Below are positions 10,001-23,807 of a DNA stretch of 64,000 bases, piece after piece. Source of the stretch: Pipra filicauda (Eukaryota > Chordata > Aves > Passeriformes > Pipridae); contig NW_024103696.1 in the NCBI RefSeq assembly GCF_003945595.2, forward strand, positions 1,550,001-1,614,000, read 5' to 3'. A program made the position numbers and the translations under genes. Below the pieces are notes generated by a model. The model made no database searches. It was given only the letters and a program-made list of their open reading frames with translations, and had not been told where the DNA came from. Within the stretch, counting starts at the first letter, position 1. Each line of letters opens with the position of its first letter.

Positions 10001-13000
10001 ACACATTGCATTAAGACCTGGGGTTTCACTGATAGCTCTCATGTCATGACTACAGTCTATTTTAAATTTCATTTTCACACATTTCACATGGGAATTTGTA
10101 TGCATGTAATGTGGAAGGAACCAAAGCAATATTAGGGACAATGAGACCATAAGCTTCATCTTCCTTAAGTCCTATACAGAGAAGCCACAGCAACTGCCTC
10201 TGGGTGTTCTTTGTTCTGTTTCACCACTTTGCCATCTGGGGAAACATAATACATCAGATTCTGGAGGTTTTGCTTTAGAGGTTATTTCTTTTTAACAAAT
10301 GATTTTTTTTCCTCCTTTTCTTTATAAATATATTCAGGGGAAAATATTGTAACTGGTGACAACTGAAGTAACTAAATTCTGCAGCTTTTCTTAGATACAG
10401 ATAAAAAGGTTGCAAACCTTGCTCGACAGTGTCCAGTGACAGCATGATGGACAAATTTTTCATGGACTTTACATTAGTGTGATGTATGGTTCTTTTTGCC
10501 TCCTCCCTCTTAATAAATTAACTTCATTAAGGATAAATGTAAATACAAGAACAAGCAGTAACATTACTCAATAATTTAATTTTTCTTCACTGTGTCCTTG
10601 AAACGTCTTAAAAAGCATTGCAATCTTTTAGAGTGACTTAGTGCATAAGGTAGCAAAGTACCGAGAGATCTTAATGGTTTCACAAAATTAGACAGGCATT
10701 GATTTTAAGCTGGGTTTTTTTGTTCCCTCTTTATTAATACCTTTCTTTGTATAGTGAAGGAAATTTGATGAAATACATCTCTCTCTGATTTTTAAAATTA
10801 TAATGCCAATTGAAATGTTTATTATTAAATAGTTGGCATTGTTATGTGTTGTAAATTTTAAGATAACAAAGTTATTACATTCTGCCAATTAATGCACTGA
10901 TTCATTTTCAGTTAAGCATGAAAAAATGGCTTTAACTTCTTGATCCTGTGTGAATATGCTACCCAAAGGCCTTCATCTGTAGAAATGTCTCAAATAAACA
11001 TGTCTGAATATGACTGGGATTTTTATTTTTCTGAATGAATGTATAATGCTGAATAATTCTTCCTTGCGTCCTTTATGTCTTACCCTACAGTATTCATTGC
11101 AGAGATAGAACTCCTTTGATTTTTAGATGTCTGAATAAAAAGTAAGTCTGCCCCGTGTGTTATAATATTTATATTAAGTCATATCTTTTAGTATGTCTAG
11201 GGGGCTAAGAGCCAAGAATCCTGGATTTTTGTCCGAGACCACTGAAAAAAAAAAGAACATCCCAAATCACAAGTCTATTGATTCTTCTTATAACTGGAGC
11301 CTTCCTCGTTCATCTGAAGGAGTTAACTCACAGGGATGAGAGAGCATCCTGCCCTATGCTCTCTACATATATGACCACCTTATGGCCTAACTTAATCAAA
11401 GTAGTTGCAACCACTTCATTTTAAGAGACCCTTCATGATGCTTCTTCCTTCTGTCAAGGTGTGTCAATTCCATTGTTAGGGAGACATCAGGTCTTTTTTC
11501 TTCAGCTAATCAAATACAAAACACAGGAATTTCACCATCATCACTTTTGGAGAATTGTGTTTAACTTCAGACACCAAGGAAACTGCAAGGCTAACAACAG
11601 AAAGTCTTTAAGCTTTGTTAGTGTAGGAAAAGTGAAGGGCATGGTGACTACACAGTCCAGTTCACAGCTTGGATGTTATTGGATTGAAGTCTGTGCACCC
11701 AATAGGTGGTATCACTGTGACTTTGGATTTTTATTATTTAAAATAAAGCATATGAAGTTATATATAAGAAAAGAAGAGGAAAGCTGAACAACTTGGTGAG
11801 TAGAGTCACAATACTTTTCAGGGACCACTAATATTGAATTGATTGTTACTAACTAGTAGAGGAAAAGTCTCCCTAGCCCTTTTACTTCCCTGTTGGATAT
11901 AATAACATTTCTATTTGCTTTTCTTTTTGTCAATACCACTATTACTGTAATTGCCGTGAACAATTAGAAAGGTATTTAAAATATAGTTACCCCAAACTCT
12001 GCTTGCACAAACAAAGTGCTGCAGGAAGGGAATATGCATTCTTAATTCACAGCTGGTAGTCACCCTTGGAAATATCACTGCACATTAGACTAAGTCTTAT
12101 CTGATATAAACAGATGTAATTCCGCTGGTGTATTTTGTATTTTGTAATGTTCTTTTCCATAAGTTCTGAAGGCTCATATTACTTAGGAATATATGTTGCT
12201 TTCTTCTAGGCAATGTGTCTGAGCTGTAGCTATCAACATGTGATATGCAGATGTGAAAGACCTGGTGAAAACAAAAGCCCATTAACCAATATTTGGGGGA
12301 ACAGACAGTTCTGTTTAACGTTGGCTGAAAACTAAGGACTCCTGATGATAAATGCAGGAGCTCTGTTTTCTCTTGTAATAAGTGATTGTGAATCAGCCTT
12401 AGGGCATAACACAAAGAGGCTTCCAAACTTTCATCAGATTAATTTTTTTTGTCATATTGATTTTGATGGTCCTAGACCAAAAATTAATTTAACCCAACAA
12501 GTTTAATGTCTTCAATAAAACAAAAATTAGTAACTAGAGAAAAAAAGAGTCTGGATATACACCGTATGTATTTTTCTACTCTTCTTATGTACACTTTCTC
12601 CACGCAGAAAACTAATGTAGACTCCACTAGCATCTGAGGACTCTCTGCCACATACATCATCTGAGAAACTCGTAATGATAGTTTTGGCTTAGTTTTCAGT
12701 ATATTCTCTGATCTTGCCAAGATGGAATTTGAGCCAGATTTTTAAAATTTAAGATTGTGAGCAGATTTTGAATGAATCATATCTACCTGTTAGCAGAAAT
12801 AGTGGGAGAACGATCAAAATGGCATTGTCTGTGACATATCTAGGACTGTGGGAACAACCTTTCTACTATCCTTAGGAAAAGCATCTTGGACTATTTTGTT
12901 CTTCCATCATACATTCATATGTTACTACTTCCATTCTTTGAAGCTTGGTATCCTTGGTAAATTTAGTATCTTTGTGAATTAAACCCACTTCAGTAAAAAG

Positions 13001-16000
13001 CATTACCTATTAGACACCATGATGCAGATTCTGTTTTGTATAGGCAGTTTTTAAATAAGTGTACCCTGCCTCTAATTAAAAAAAAAAAACTAAAAAATTG
13101 ACCTGATAGAGATGTAACATTGGCAGTGAAAATTATAAAAGCAGTAGGTATGGCTAAGATTCTGGTTAGACATAAAAGAATTCTGTAAGTCAGCCATATC
13201 AGGATATGATTTATTCTAACTATAGTTTATCATTCAGTATCCATGAGTATATTAGACCTATCAAAAGCAGAAATCTGAGTTAATCTTTTTTCCTCTATGG
13301 TGCTTGGATAATGCTCTGTAACAGTGTGTGTTGAAGAGAGAGATAACACTACAATACATGTGTTGCATAGCTTAAATTATTATAAAGTACAAGAAAAATT
13401 TTGACTATCTTTCTTCATTGTTTCTAGAATTAAATTTATATGAAACTTTTCAATTCAGTGATGTCAATTATACGTCCACTGTAGAATACAAGGATGAGTC
13501 TGAGAAGGATGATTTTACTTGTAAAATTATATCTGACCATTTTCTTAAAATATGAAGGGTCAGTGACAATATGCTGATTTTGAAGATAAATCAGTTTATA
13601 CCATGTACGAACTTCTGTCCCATTTGGCTATTAATGCCATATTTTCTATAACATCATCAATAAGATAAATAGTGACTATGTGACTGGCTTAAGTATACCA
13701 TAAAGCCTGAAAAAGAAACAAACATCTAAGACCTCCAAAATATATGTGCTAGAAAACTGGATAGATCTAAAGAGCTCAGCCACAGGTTTCCATATCAATA
13801 ACTTAGCCTTCAGATTTTAATATCTTCAGTGATCTAGGGAAATAGACTATATTCAACAAAATGTAAGTTTATAGCTCAGTGGATGGAGATTCAGTCTTCC
13901 ATTATAAATAAATGGCATTGCATTAAATTGCCCTAGCCTCTTACTACACAACACTATCTGACTCTAGTAAAATATTACTGTATTACTTTGCTCTTTGTAC
14001 CAACAGCAGCAGCTCATATTACCAACAACTAATTTGCCCCAGGGAACACCGAGTTCTTTTTGAACTGCAGTACACATGAATAGAGGTGAGTTGATCATCT
14101 GTTTCCCCCATTAATTTCCAATGCAAGAAATACTAGCTTTTGTGGCAGAAGGACAGTCATACGAATGACTGAAAGGTCACCTTATCCAACCATTTTTGCT
14201 TCTTTGAGCTAATCATTCCTGTGTGACTATGTTATAAGATAGATGTTGATTTACAATATGCAGCTGAGCACATAATATTTTTTGTTATTTTTGAATAAAA
14301 TATCAAAAATTAACACTAAAGACTTTATTTTTTTAAGTAAATAGTCTCAAACATTGACAAAAAGATAGTCCCTAATTTAATAAATATTTTACAGAGTCTT
14401 ATGGCATAAGATAGAGTTTTTCTCTTCACTTGTGGATTGCAGGTGGGTAGACAAACACATTATTTTACACAGGTATTTAACGTCTTGCACTTTTAGCATT
14501 ACAAAGTTCCTATTAGCGCATTTGGTAGAATTATAAACTACGAACTTAAAGTACTCACAGGCACATACAGATCAATATTCTAACATCAGTGTTGGTATGA
14601 AGTATAGTTAGCATAGAAAACCCCCCCATTCCTATTATTGACATGCAATAGATATGCTCTTTGAGTTGTTTGGTTTACCGGGTTGCCAAGTTAAAGAAAA
14701 AAACCCAAACCCGTGTATGTGTATATGTGATGAGGAAAAGTACCATTCTGCAGCATTTCAATCTCTTACAGCTTCAAAATACACTACATAAATACTGCAA
14801 AATTTGTCCTATCTTCAGAAAGTCTTGGTGATATCAGAGACAATGTGCTTTCAAAAGCAATGCCAAGCAACAATTTCCTCTGTGAGGTGCTCAGTCCTAC
14901 TGGAGTGTGTTTGATATGATATAAGAGTATTTATCAAATTGTCTGCCATTGAGATTGGGGAGCTTTGTGTGTTTCACAATGTTATATCTGACCTATAATG
15001 GAAGTTAGGCAAGCACTAGATGACTAGATGACCAGTCCTACAAAGTAATGTTGTTACATACATAGACTAGGAGCTCAGAGAGCTTTGCAGTTCAAAATTT
15101 AATTAGTTAATGATGTTTCTAACCACAGGCTTTTATTATTTCCATATTGTAGGCTAAAAATTGAGGGAATTTTCTAGGGAACTATGTATTTACACTTGTA
15201 CTGTATAATTTTTCTTCCCTGTGGCATCTGTTACTGGTCACTGTCAGAGAGAAGACTTTGGATAAACGTACTCTTCTTAAGCATACCATTAATTCCTTTT
15301 AAGATAACTATTGCATTACATTTATAACCTTCTAAATAAGCTCATAGTTACTGCTCAAAGATCATACAGTTTGTCTAGACTGAAATAGTGGACTGCAAAA
15401 CTGAAAACATTTTTCCCCTGTTCTGATACTTTTTCCTTGCTGTCACTTCATCCTTCAGAATCTCTGCTGTTGTTGGACAGTCCTACATGAGAAATACACT
15501 GTAAGACACTAGTGTGTGATACAAGCAAAGGAGTCTTTTAATATAAATAGATAGAAAAAACTCTATTGGAAAATCTGCACTTTGCTCCATAATTATTAAT
15601 TCTACCACTTCAAACAAAACAAGATCTCTTTCTGAAATGCAATTTGATGATACTGCTTTATCTTTGCTAAAATTTGTCAGCTCAGCTGCCTCACTCACAG
15701 ATCACCCCTTATCCTTCTTTAGATGAGTATTGCTGATATGGTCATGAAAAATCAAACAGAATATGCACACCCATACTACAGTCATAGCAATAAAATCAGT
15801 ATAACGCCAACTTAACAGTGCTGAACTGAAGCCACGTATCTTGGTGACCTCTAAAAACATACATACAGAATTACAGGGCTGGGAATGATTTACTTACTAT
15901 CCAGTAGGCAACCTGTACTGGCCTCAGTTTAGTTACAGCTGTAGTAACCCTCATATCTGTGTTACATAGTCTAGCTTTCTGCTTCGAACTGAAGTGCAGG

Positions 16001-16418
16001 CAAATCTGATGTCTGGAAATACCACTTCCAGTTTCTAGCATTTGTTGTTCAAGGAAGACTAATTCTCTTTGCTGCAATTAACTTGATTTCCTGCTTTATG
16101 AGATTCTCTCTGTTGGTGCTCTAAATCTTAGAGAAAACTCTTCATAAATATGATCAAAACTATTTTATTCATAACTATAGTTCATTTGATGAGCTTTATT
16201 GATCATAATTCCCCTTGCTTAGAAACAAACAGAATTACACTACCACAAAGACTTCTCTCTTTTCCTTCTTCTCTTCAGAAGTAATCATATCTATCAGCCT
16301 CTTTATTTAATCACTGAGAAACCCCACACCTTGCTGTTAGAAACTATAAATTGAACTGCAATACAGAACATGAAATATAAAGTTCCAGATAACAAAACCT
16401 GGCTGTAATTATGTTCAG
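7020..16418. other. unannotated AT-rich sequence
   Basis: About 9.4 kb with no gene, LTR or LINE that I can recognise. Short open frames (up to 110 codons) lack motifs. The only structured repeat noted is the 27-bp tandem duplication at 9926-9979. Confidence 0.55.
9926..9979. repeat. exact 2 x 27-bp tandem duplication
   Basis: The unit at 9926-9952 (TTCTATAGCAGTGAGATT...) is repeated without mismatch at 9953-9979, and a partial TTCT follows. Perfect identity in AT-rich DNA suggests a recent replication-slippage duplication. Confidence 0.9.
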
Positions 16419-16432
16419 ACACACACACACAC
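16419..16432. repeat. (AC)7 microsatellite
   Basis: Seven uninterrupted AC dinucleotides followed by a short A run. Confidence 0.9.
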
Positions 16433-19400
16433 AAAAAGGCCACAGAGGGAGACTTTTAAGCCGAGTGCCAGAAAAGCAATGCAAAACAAAAACCAAACCC
16501 AAGGTAACCCAGTTATGAATGAAACACTCCATATGTCTTCTAACTCATGTCATTAAACACATTATGAAATACAGGGAAGTCTACTGTGTTTAGATGTTGG
16601 TTGAAGCACGGAATATGTCGTCATGTTGTTTGTAACTTTTATAAGTTTATCTTTCAATTACCAGAAATTTGGTTGGCATGGGAGAATATGGACTTGGTGA
16701 AGCATAAAGAGATCTTGAGTCACAATTCTGCATCTGCTACCCACTTGTGTATATTGAAAGGAATTTTTTTTGTGCTACAGTTTACTTGTGTATTAAGTGG
16801 GAATTATACACGTGTTTTGTGGCTTAATTAGGTAAAAATTCTGAGGTACTTTTTAAACATATAGAGTGCTGTGTAAATATTAAGGCTCAGATCCACACCA
16901 GTGTTTTAGCACACATTTTTTGCAGTTCCAAGCTTTTATGATCCTTGTTTGAAACTTTTGTATTTTCTTTAATCAAACAATTGTTGCTTGTAGAATGTGT
17001 TGGTGAAAAAGTTCACATGGTGGCAAGTGTTATTCAAATGTTGCAGTTTTTTATAAGTATACTTTCAGTTTTTTACAATGCATTTTCCATCTTAAGGCCT
17101 TATGTAGGTTACTGTTAACATAAGCAGAAATGACTGAGAGGAAAAGGGAAGCCTTTACTCCCAAAGTTGAGTCGTTCTTTTGATGTACATGGGTCATTGC
17201 AATTATTACTCTAGGGAGCATTGAGTTTGCAAAGGTTTATTTTCTTGTTTTGGTTGTGATTTTTACCCTTAAAAAAATGCAATTCATAAGTTTTTAATCT
17301 ACAGAAGTAATTATTTGTGCCAAAGGACTGAGCCAAAGGATAGAAGAGATTTCATCTTAACTGCATAAAAGGCAAAAATATGAGACACACAGGCATGGCA
17401 AGAGAATGGCTTGATGAATTCATAACCAGGAGGCTTACTTTTTCAGCTTTCTTCAGACTGTTCAGTTTGCAACAACACCTTGAGGGTTGTTACTCCATTA
17501 CTATGCAGAGGTTTCATTTAGCTTCTGGCTGCACAGGCCTTTATGCCCATTGTCCAGTCACAAGTGTGAACTGTTGCTACATACAGTAAATATGTTTGTA
17601 ATATACTGCTATGATCAAGGGAACTAGACATGAAGTAAAAATGAAGTCCCAGATTCTTTCAGAACAACATGGTGAAGGCATTAATGAAGTATATGATACA
17701 TCTGACACAGACATTAACCTCCAATTATTGGCACATCTCAACTTACAGGCAAAATTCAAAGAACTTATTTGCCATTCATCAATTAGTTTGCATCTTGAAA
17801 AGATTAGTATGACTTTCACAAGTCACAGGAAACAAATACACAACAAAATACAAAAAATACACAATAAAATGCATGAAATGGAAGAATTGACAAGAGGAAG
17901 GATCATACAGATAAAAACATTGTTGGACTACTGGTTCTTCATTTCTTCAATCAATTAAATTTAGGCAAATAATGAGTGGCTATTGAATTACATGCTGGCA
18001 ACTTACTTGAAGGTATCATTATAAGAATAAGCCCTCTTATAATCCTTGAAAAAAAAAGAAGATTCTGCAAAATAAACTAACTAAATTAACAAATTTATGC
18101 ATTGCTTTCAAGCTTACAGTCTTGGATTGTTTCTTAAACATGCATATTTGTAATTAAAAGTCTTTTAACACTCTTGATAATAAGGTTGAGGATTATATAA
18201 AATGAAAACTTAATGAGTACATGTTTAATGCTTTTAGTGGCTACGTTGCTGTTTTTAATAGAAACTGATTTGTCTATTTAACTGCTATTTGACTTAGTTT
18301 GGGTCTAGACCAACGCACAAGGAACAGAAGAGTGGTATTTATCTCACTAAATTTCCAAAGATTGTGGGGGGTTTTGGTTGCCAAACTTTTGTAATTGTTA
18401 AGTGGAAAAGAATCAATTAAAAAGTTTTGGATTAAGGCAGCACAAAACCACCAGGGAAATTCATGCTACTAGAGCAGCCTCTTGATCCATGTAATACAGT
18501 CAATAAGGTTGAGACTCCCAAGGGGGGTCTTAAGGTCCTGTTTTTAGCTTTGTGCCTGTGATGCCTTTTGGACTAGTAGCATGTTTCAGGATCTCCTGAA
18601 ATCATGAGGGACTTGGCATCACGGAAGAGAATCCTTCATAAAAGATTAGTGGAGGCTCATTTGATTCCAGGCTATAAAGCTGATAATATCTGAGGGTTCC
18701 TGATCTCACATATATTTTTAATAGGGACTGAAAAAGACCTGCTTGCAAAGCTCTCTTACTATAACTGGTCTGAGGAGTTTTTTAAAAATCCAAAAAAGGA
18801 TGAAAGTAAAATTATTTTATAAGTCTAAAACTTGAGACTTATACTCTGTAACATACCTTTAATTTTTATTTATTTTTTAAATAAAACTAAGCCACCAGGA
18901 AACAGTATTTCTTCTTAAAGGATGTTGCAGTTTCAAATTATTACATAAATATATTTTAATTCAGAACCATCCTGTTTTTAACTTGTTCAAACTTGCTGCA
19001 TTGCAGTGGTGTGCACATTTGTAATTTAATGTTGGTAAATCTCTTTAAATGTTAACTTTGTTATTTAAACACAGATTTATGCATTTCAATGCATTTCAAT
19101 TTGAAAACCAAAAACCAGGAGGATCTAATTTAGATGAAAGAACGGAGTAGGAGTCAGGCAAAATTATTTGCAGAATCAAGTATAATTCATTACTTTCGTG
19201 TGTGTTTGTTTACCCACCAAACAGTTCTGACAGCATAGCAACCATATACAGATACCTGATTTCATTGTGGAAGTCTATCTACTCATGGATCTACCCTTTT
19301 CAACCCTACTGGTGAAGCTTCTGTAGAGTGTAACAGAAATGTTGTTGCAGGTTCAAAGTCATGCAGTTGGGAAACAAAAACAAGGCAGTTAAAGCACATA

Positions 19401-22400
19401 GTTAGGGTCTGTGAAAGACTTTCCTCTTTCAGAGGTGTTTTCAAACTTACTGTTGTCACAAAATACAGTTCATGATGTATCACCAAATACCTGTAGGATA
19501 ACTCAAACATGTCCATGTGCAGAGAAGAGGTTAGTATTTCCTCCTGAAATAATTCCAGAAGTGCTTGCCACAGGATGTTCTCAGAGTGCTTGTGAGTCAC
19601 AGATTGGCTGTGCAATCCATAGGTTCTCTTCAATTTCTGTCTGTTGCGGTGCTCGAAAGGGGGTCTTTGATTCTAGGTCAGCATTTTTTACTCCAAGACA
19701 GCCAGTCACAGTTAAAGTTAAATGAAACTTGAAAGGTATTTAAATTCTAGACCTTGAAGTCTCATTAGAGGTGTCTCATCCCTGGTATTCTCCATTTTCA
19801 AAATAATTTTCTCCAAATCAAGGGCCCTCCCTAGAACATACGATGGCTATAGACTTTGTCCTGAAGAACGCTCACCTGGGGAGCATTTTGAAAGTGTCAC
19901 AAGTAATTTCTTTTGTTTAATGTGTATTTTAATTTTTTCTTTAGAGAAAAATTATGTTTCCATGTGAAAACTATTATTTAGAGCTCCTTTTGATTTGTTT
20001 CAGTGCACCAACAGGAACATCTGTACGAAACATTCTTTTGTTACAATTTATGCTTAGTTCCTTATAATGTCTGCAGACAGCATTTTTGGCTTTCTTTCTT
20101 TTCAATAATATTTTGAAAATTTTTTTCCAGTAAATAGAGCCAACTTTTTAGGAAGATGACTTCTTTTTACCTAAAAGAAAGTGTTTTTTTTCTGTATTAT
20201 CCACAAGTGCTTTAATTAGTGAAATGCGGTCTGTTCATAAACAGCTTTCTATCTTACCAGTGAAATAGATAAACACTTAAAATTTTAATGTAGCTTAAAA
20301 GTGTCTTTATATTTGTACTAATGTCTGGTAAGAATAATGTTCTTGTAGGAAGTTAGCATTATGAAATTAAGAATCATATGTAATTTTTCAACACTCTCTT
20401 ACGTCCTCCTAACTGTTAGAGAACACTAAGTCTGCATTTGACGAGTAGATAAGACACAGACACAGTAAAATTAAATTTTTCTCTAGTAAAAGAAAACAGA
20501 AGATTATTAAAGATTAAACTAATAGCTTTAAGTACAAATCATTTATCAAAGCAATGTAAATTGGAGAGATCTTTTGTTTGTAATCCACCCTATTTCTGGT
20601 CTCTGTTATCCCTTTTTATGCGGTAATTTACATTTTTCCAGGTGTTGAGAAAACACAAATGTAGATTACTAATAAGAAAAGGTAGTCAAAATAGATCAGC
20701 TTCTGCAGAGGGTGATATGCCAGAAATATTTTTGGGGGGGCACAGTGATTGATTTAAGAATCTGATTTCTGTGAAAGATCTTGATCTGCCATGAAACCTA
20801 ATGCGGCCAGAGCAGTTTAACTCATACTTTAATTACATGGAGAGGAGCAAGGTGCAGAAAGGAGGCTACAGCACATTCATTAGTTCATTAACATTAGTTA
20901 TTTTACATGGAAATAGTGAAATTACATTATAAACAATTCATGTAGCAATCTTGAACTTCCATGCTGAGACCACCTTGAATGCTCAGCACTGCTTATTTTT
21001 TTCATCCCAATGAAATAACTTGAAAAGAACCTGCTTCAAACTGTGTATCATGATGGGACAATCTGCTGTTCCTTGATGCTTCAGGGTATTTTGCACAAGG
21101 TTAAATTTACTCATGTGTTTTTATCTACAATTTTAAATTACTTCCCTTTGCTTTGAATTTTGATCTCCTCAAAAGTAAGAAATGTCTGAACAGAGAAGTC
21201 CGCAATGCCTTATGCAAAACTGAAATTACAAGCTTGGCTGTCACAGCATTAAGCTTCTGAAGGATTGACTTATCAGTAGATAATTTTACAGGAAGCACAT
21301 GGAACGAACATGTCCTAGATAGCAAATGTGAGTGACCAATTATAAGTAAAGTGCAGACTGAGAGCTTTGTAAATGCAAGTAAATTACACAGATAGGATTC
21401 TAACTTTGTTACCTTCCCAGCTGCCATGTCTCTAATTTTATTTTAAATTATATTATTTTCAGTAGGATAATTTAAATACAAAGCATTAAATCTATTTCAC
21501 TGGATTATCTCTATGTGCCTAGATATTAATTTAATCAGTTTCTAATTCATTGGTTGTTTTCTGGATATTTTCCTCTGTTAACCTAGTCTTTAATATCAGT
21601 AGGCTGACAGTCTTTATCCACAATGAATTACATTGTTCAGAGGTGTTGATCATTCTAGAAAAGTGTAAAAGGGATTTTCCTGGCTTATTGATGCTGGTTT
21701 CCCCATTAACCTCTTTTTGAATTAATCAGTTGGGGCAACTTTCTTGATAAAAGATTTCAGATGCGTAGAGTAGCCATGAACCAGATATGCCTGGTTTCTG
21801 ATTCTTTATTTGTGTTTTATATAATATACAATTTCATAAAGTATTTGGGGAATATATTGGAATAACTAATAAATACAAAGAAGCTGTGATCTGAAAGTAC
21901 ATTGCATAGATAGAAAAATGTCTAAATTTATCAAGCTAAATATTTGATTTATTTCATTTATTTCTTCAGCTGAAGTCTGCATATTAACACAGTTTTCTGT
22001 TTTTGAAAGTAGTGCTGCTGATTTACAATTCATAATGAGTACATTCAACTGTCAGCAAGTTTTATGGTTATATATTGCATATATAAACTTGTATGTCTGC
22101 TTTGAACTTTAGAAAGTTTAAGTTAAACTTTTTTGAGTAATTAAAACAAAACAGTTGTTCCTCATGGCCAAAGTGATTAACTTATTTTGCATCACTGCCA
22201 TTTTTCTGTTAGTAAAAGAAGTTGTTTGAGCTGAGCACTTCTTTATTGCACTTTTTTTGTGAAAGATCATTATCGCACCAGAGGTTTTCATGTCTTGGAT
22301 AAAGCATGAACAAAGAGCAAACAATTCCTACCTAATGATTTCCAAACATACTTTACCAGAAAATTTAACCAAGGAGCTCTGTCACTTTTTCTTTTTGTCA

Positions 22401-23262
22401 GTACTGCAGACATGATTGATTCTCTTGGCTTGCTGGTTGCTTTTTATTTTAATACTCTTACATATAATCATTCAGAACTGTATGGCTTACAATGAGTTTG
22501 TGGAGAAACCTGCCTTGTTCCAGTTCCATGTATTGTGTAGGGCATCACACCTTACAGTCCCCAAAAAACTGTCTATAGTCCCCAAATAGATTATATATTC
22601 TATAAGTTATCATCACAATTGCTTCTTCAATGCAAAGTCTCCTAACTTGCTTTCAAAGGCTAAGAGAAAATTTCAATAAGCTTCTAGAAATGTCACTTAC
22701 TTTGTGGTCTATATCCATCCATTATAATCAGAATAGGAAATAGGCCAGTTTTCAGAACATCCAAGCTCAAGTTCAGAAGTTGGTGCTACATCCATCTGGC
22801 ACTTTCTTAGACTGTTTTCATGGCTGACTGTTTCATCCAGTGCTGAAATAAGGTGCAAGAGAGAGTCAGAAATTGTTCAGCTCAGTAGGCCACCTGGTTT
22901 ATCTAGGATAGGGTTCTGATTTTCTTCATTAAGTATGGAACAGGTTAGTTTTTTAAAGGCATGTCATTTTTTTACTTTTTTTTTAGGTCAACATTAAATT
23001 TACTCTAACAACATATTGAGGTATTTTTAGTGGGTTGGATTTATTGTTGTTTGGTTTTAAGAATTCCTATACAGTCTCAGAGGTCTTTTATTTATTTATT
23101 TAAAAAAAAACTTTTATTTTTTAGTCAAGATCTGATAGAATTAGTTACTTTATACCTCAAACTTCAGAAACTCAGTACTATTTATTGATTTTTGCAAAAA
23201 ACTACTATACCACTCTTTTTTGTACTCTCCTACAAAGGCACTTGGCTGAAACTGTAGTCCAC
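16433..23262. other. unannotated AT-rich sequence
   Basis: About 6.8 kb with no recognisable element. The 115- and 116-codon frames (17611-17958 plus, 19283-19633 minus) show no domain, and overlapping antisense frames argue for chance. Confidence 0.55.
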
Positions 23263-23807
23263 TCTACTGGTTTTGGCTGGTAAGGAGTTAATTTTCTTCA
23301 TAGTGGTATGCAGAGTGCTATGTTTTTGATTTGTGACCAAAGCAGTGTTGATAACACAATAATGTTTTACCCAGTGACAAAGTATTTTCTGCTTGTCATA
23401 CTGCCTTGCCAGTGAGCAGACCAGGGGTACACAGAAGTTGGAATGGACACAGACGGGACAGCTGAACCCAACTGACCAAAAGGATTTCCCACACCATATG
23501 GAGTCATGCTTAGAAGGGAAGAGGGGAACACTTGGAGTGATGGCATTTGTCTTACCAATTTGCAGTTGCATGTGATGGAGCCCTGCTTTAAAAGAGATGG
23601 CTGAACACCTGCCTGCCCATGGGAAGTGGTGAATGAGTTCCTTATTTTGCTTTGCTTGGGAATACAGCATTTGCCTTCCCTACTAAACTGTCTTTATTTC
23701 AACCCATGAGTGTTCTCACTTTTACCCTTCCAGTTCTCTTCCCCATTGCTCTGTGGGAGAGCGAATGAGCAGCTCTGGTGCTTAGCTACCTACTGGATTA
23801 AACCACA
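23263..23807 (-). mobile_element. solo ERVL-type LTR, minus strand
   Basis: Read on the minus strand it starts TGTGGTTTAATCCAGTAGG (complement ending at 23807). It then passes through the characteristic AAGCACCAGAG and GAGAGA motifs and ends with GTTTTGGC-complement sequence near 23263 (AGCCAAAACCAG). This matches, from memory, a widespread avian ERVL LTR ending in CAAAACCAGGACA. The terminal TG/CA on the left is mutated, and I found no convincing 5-bp target duplication. The 146-codon minus-strand frame across it is LTR sequence. No gag, pol or env remains beside it, so it is probably a recombined solo LTR. Confidence 0.8.
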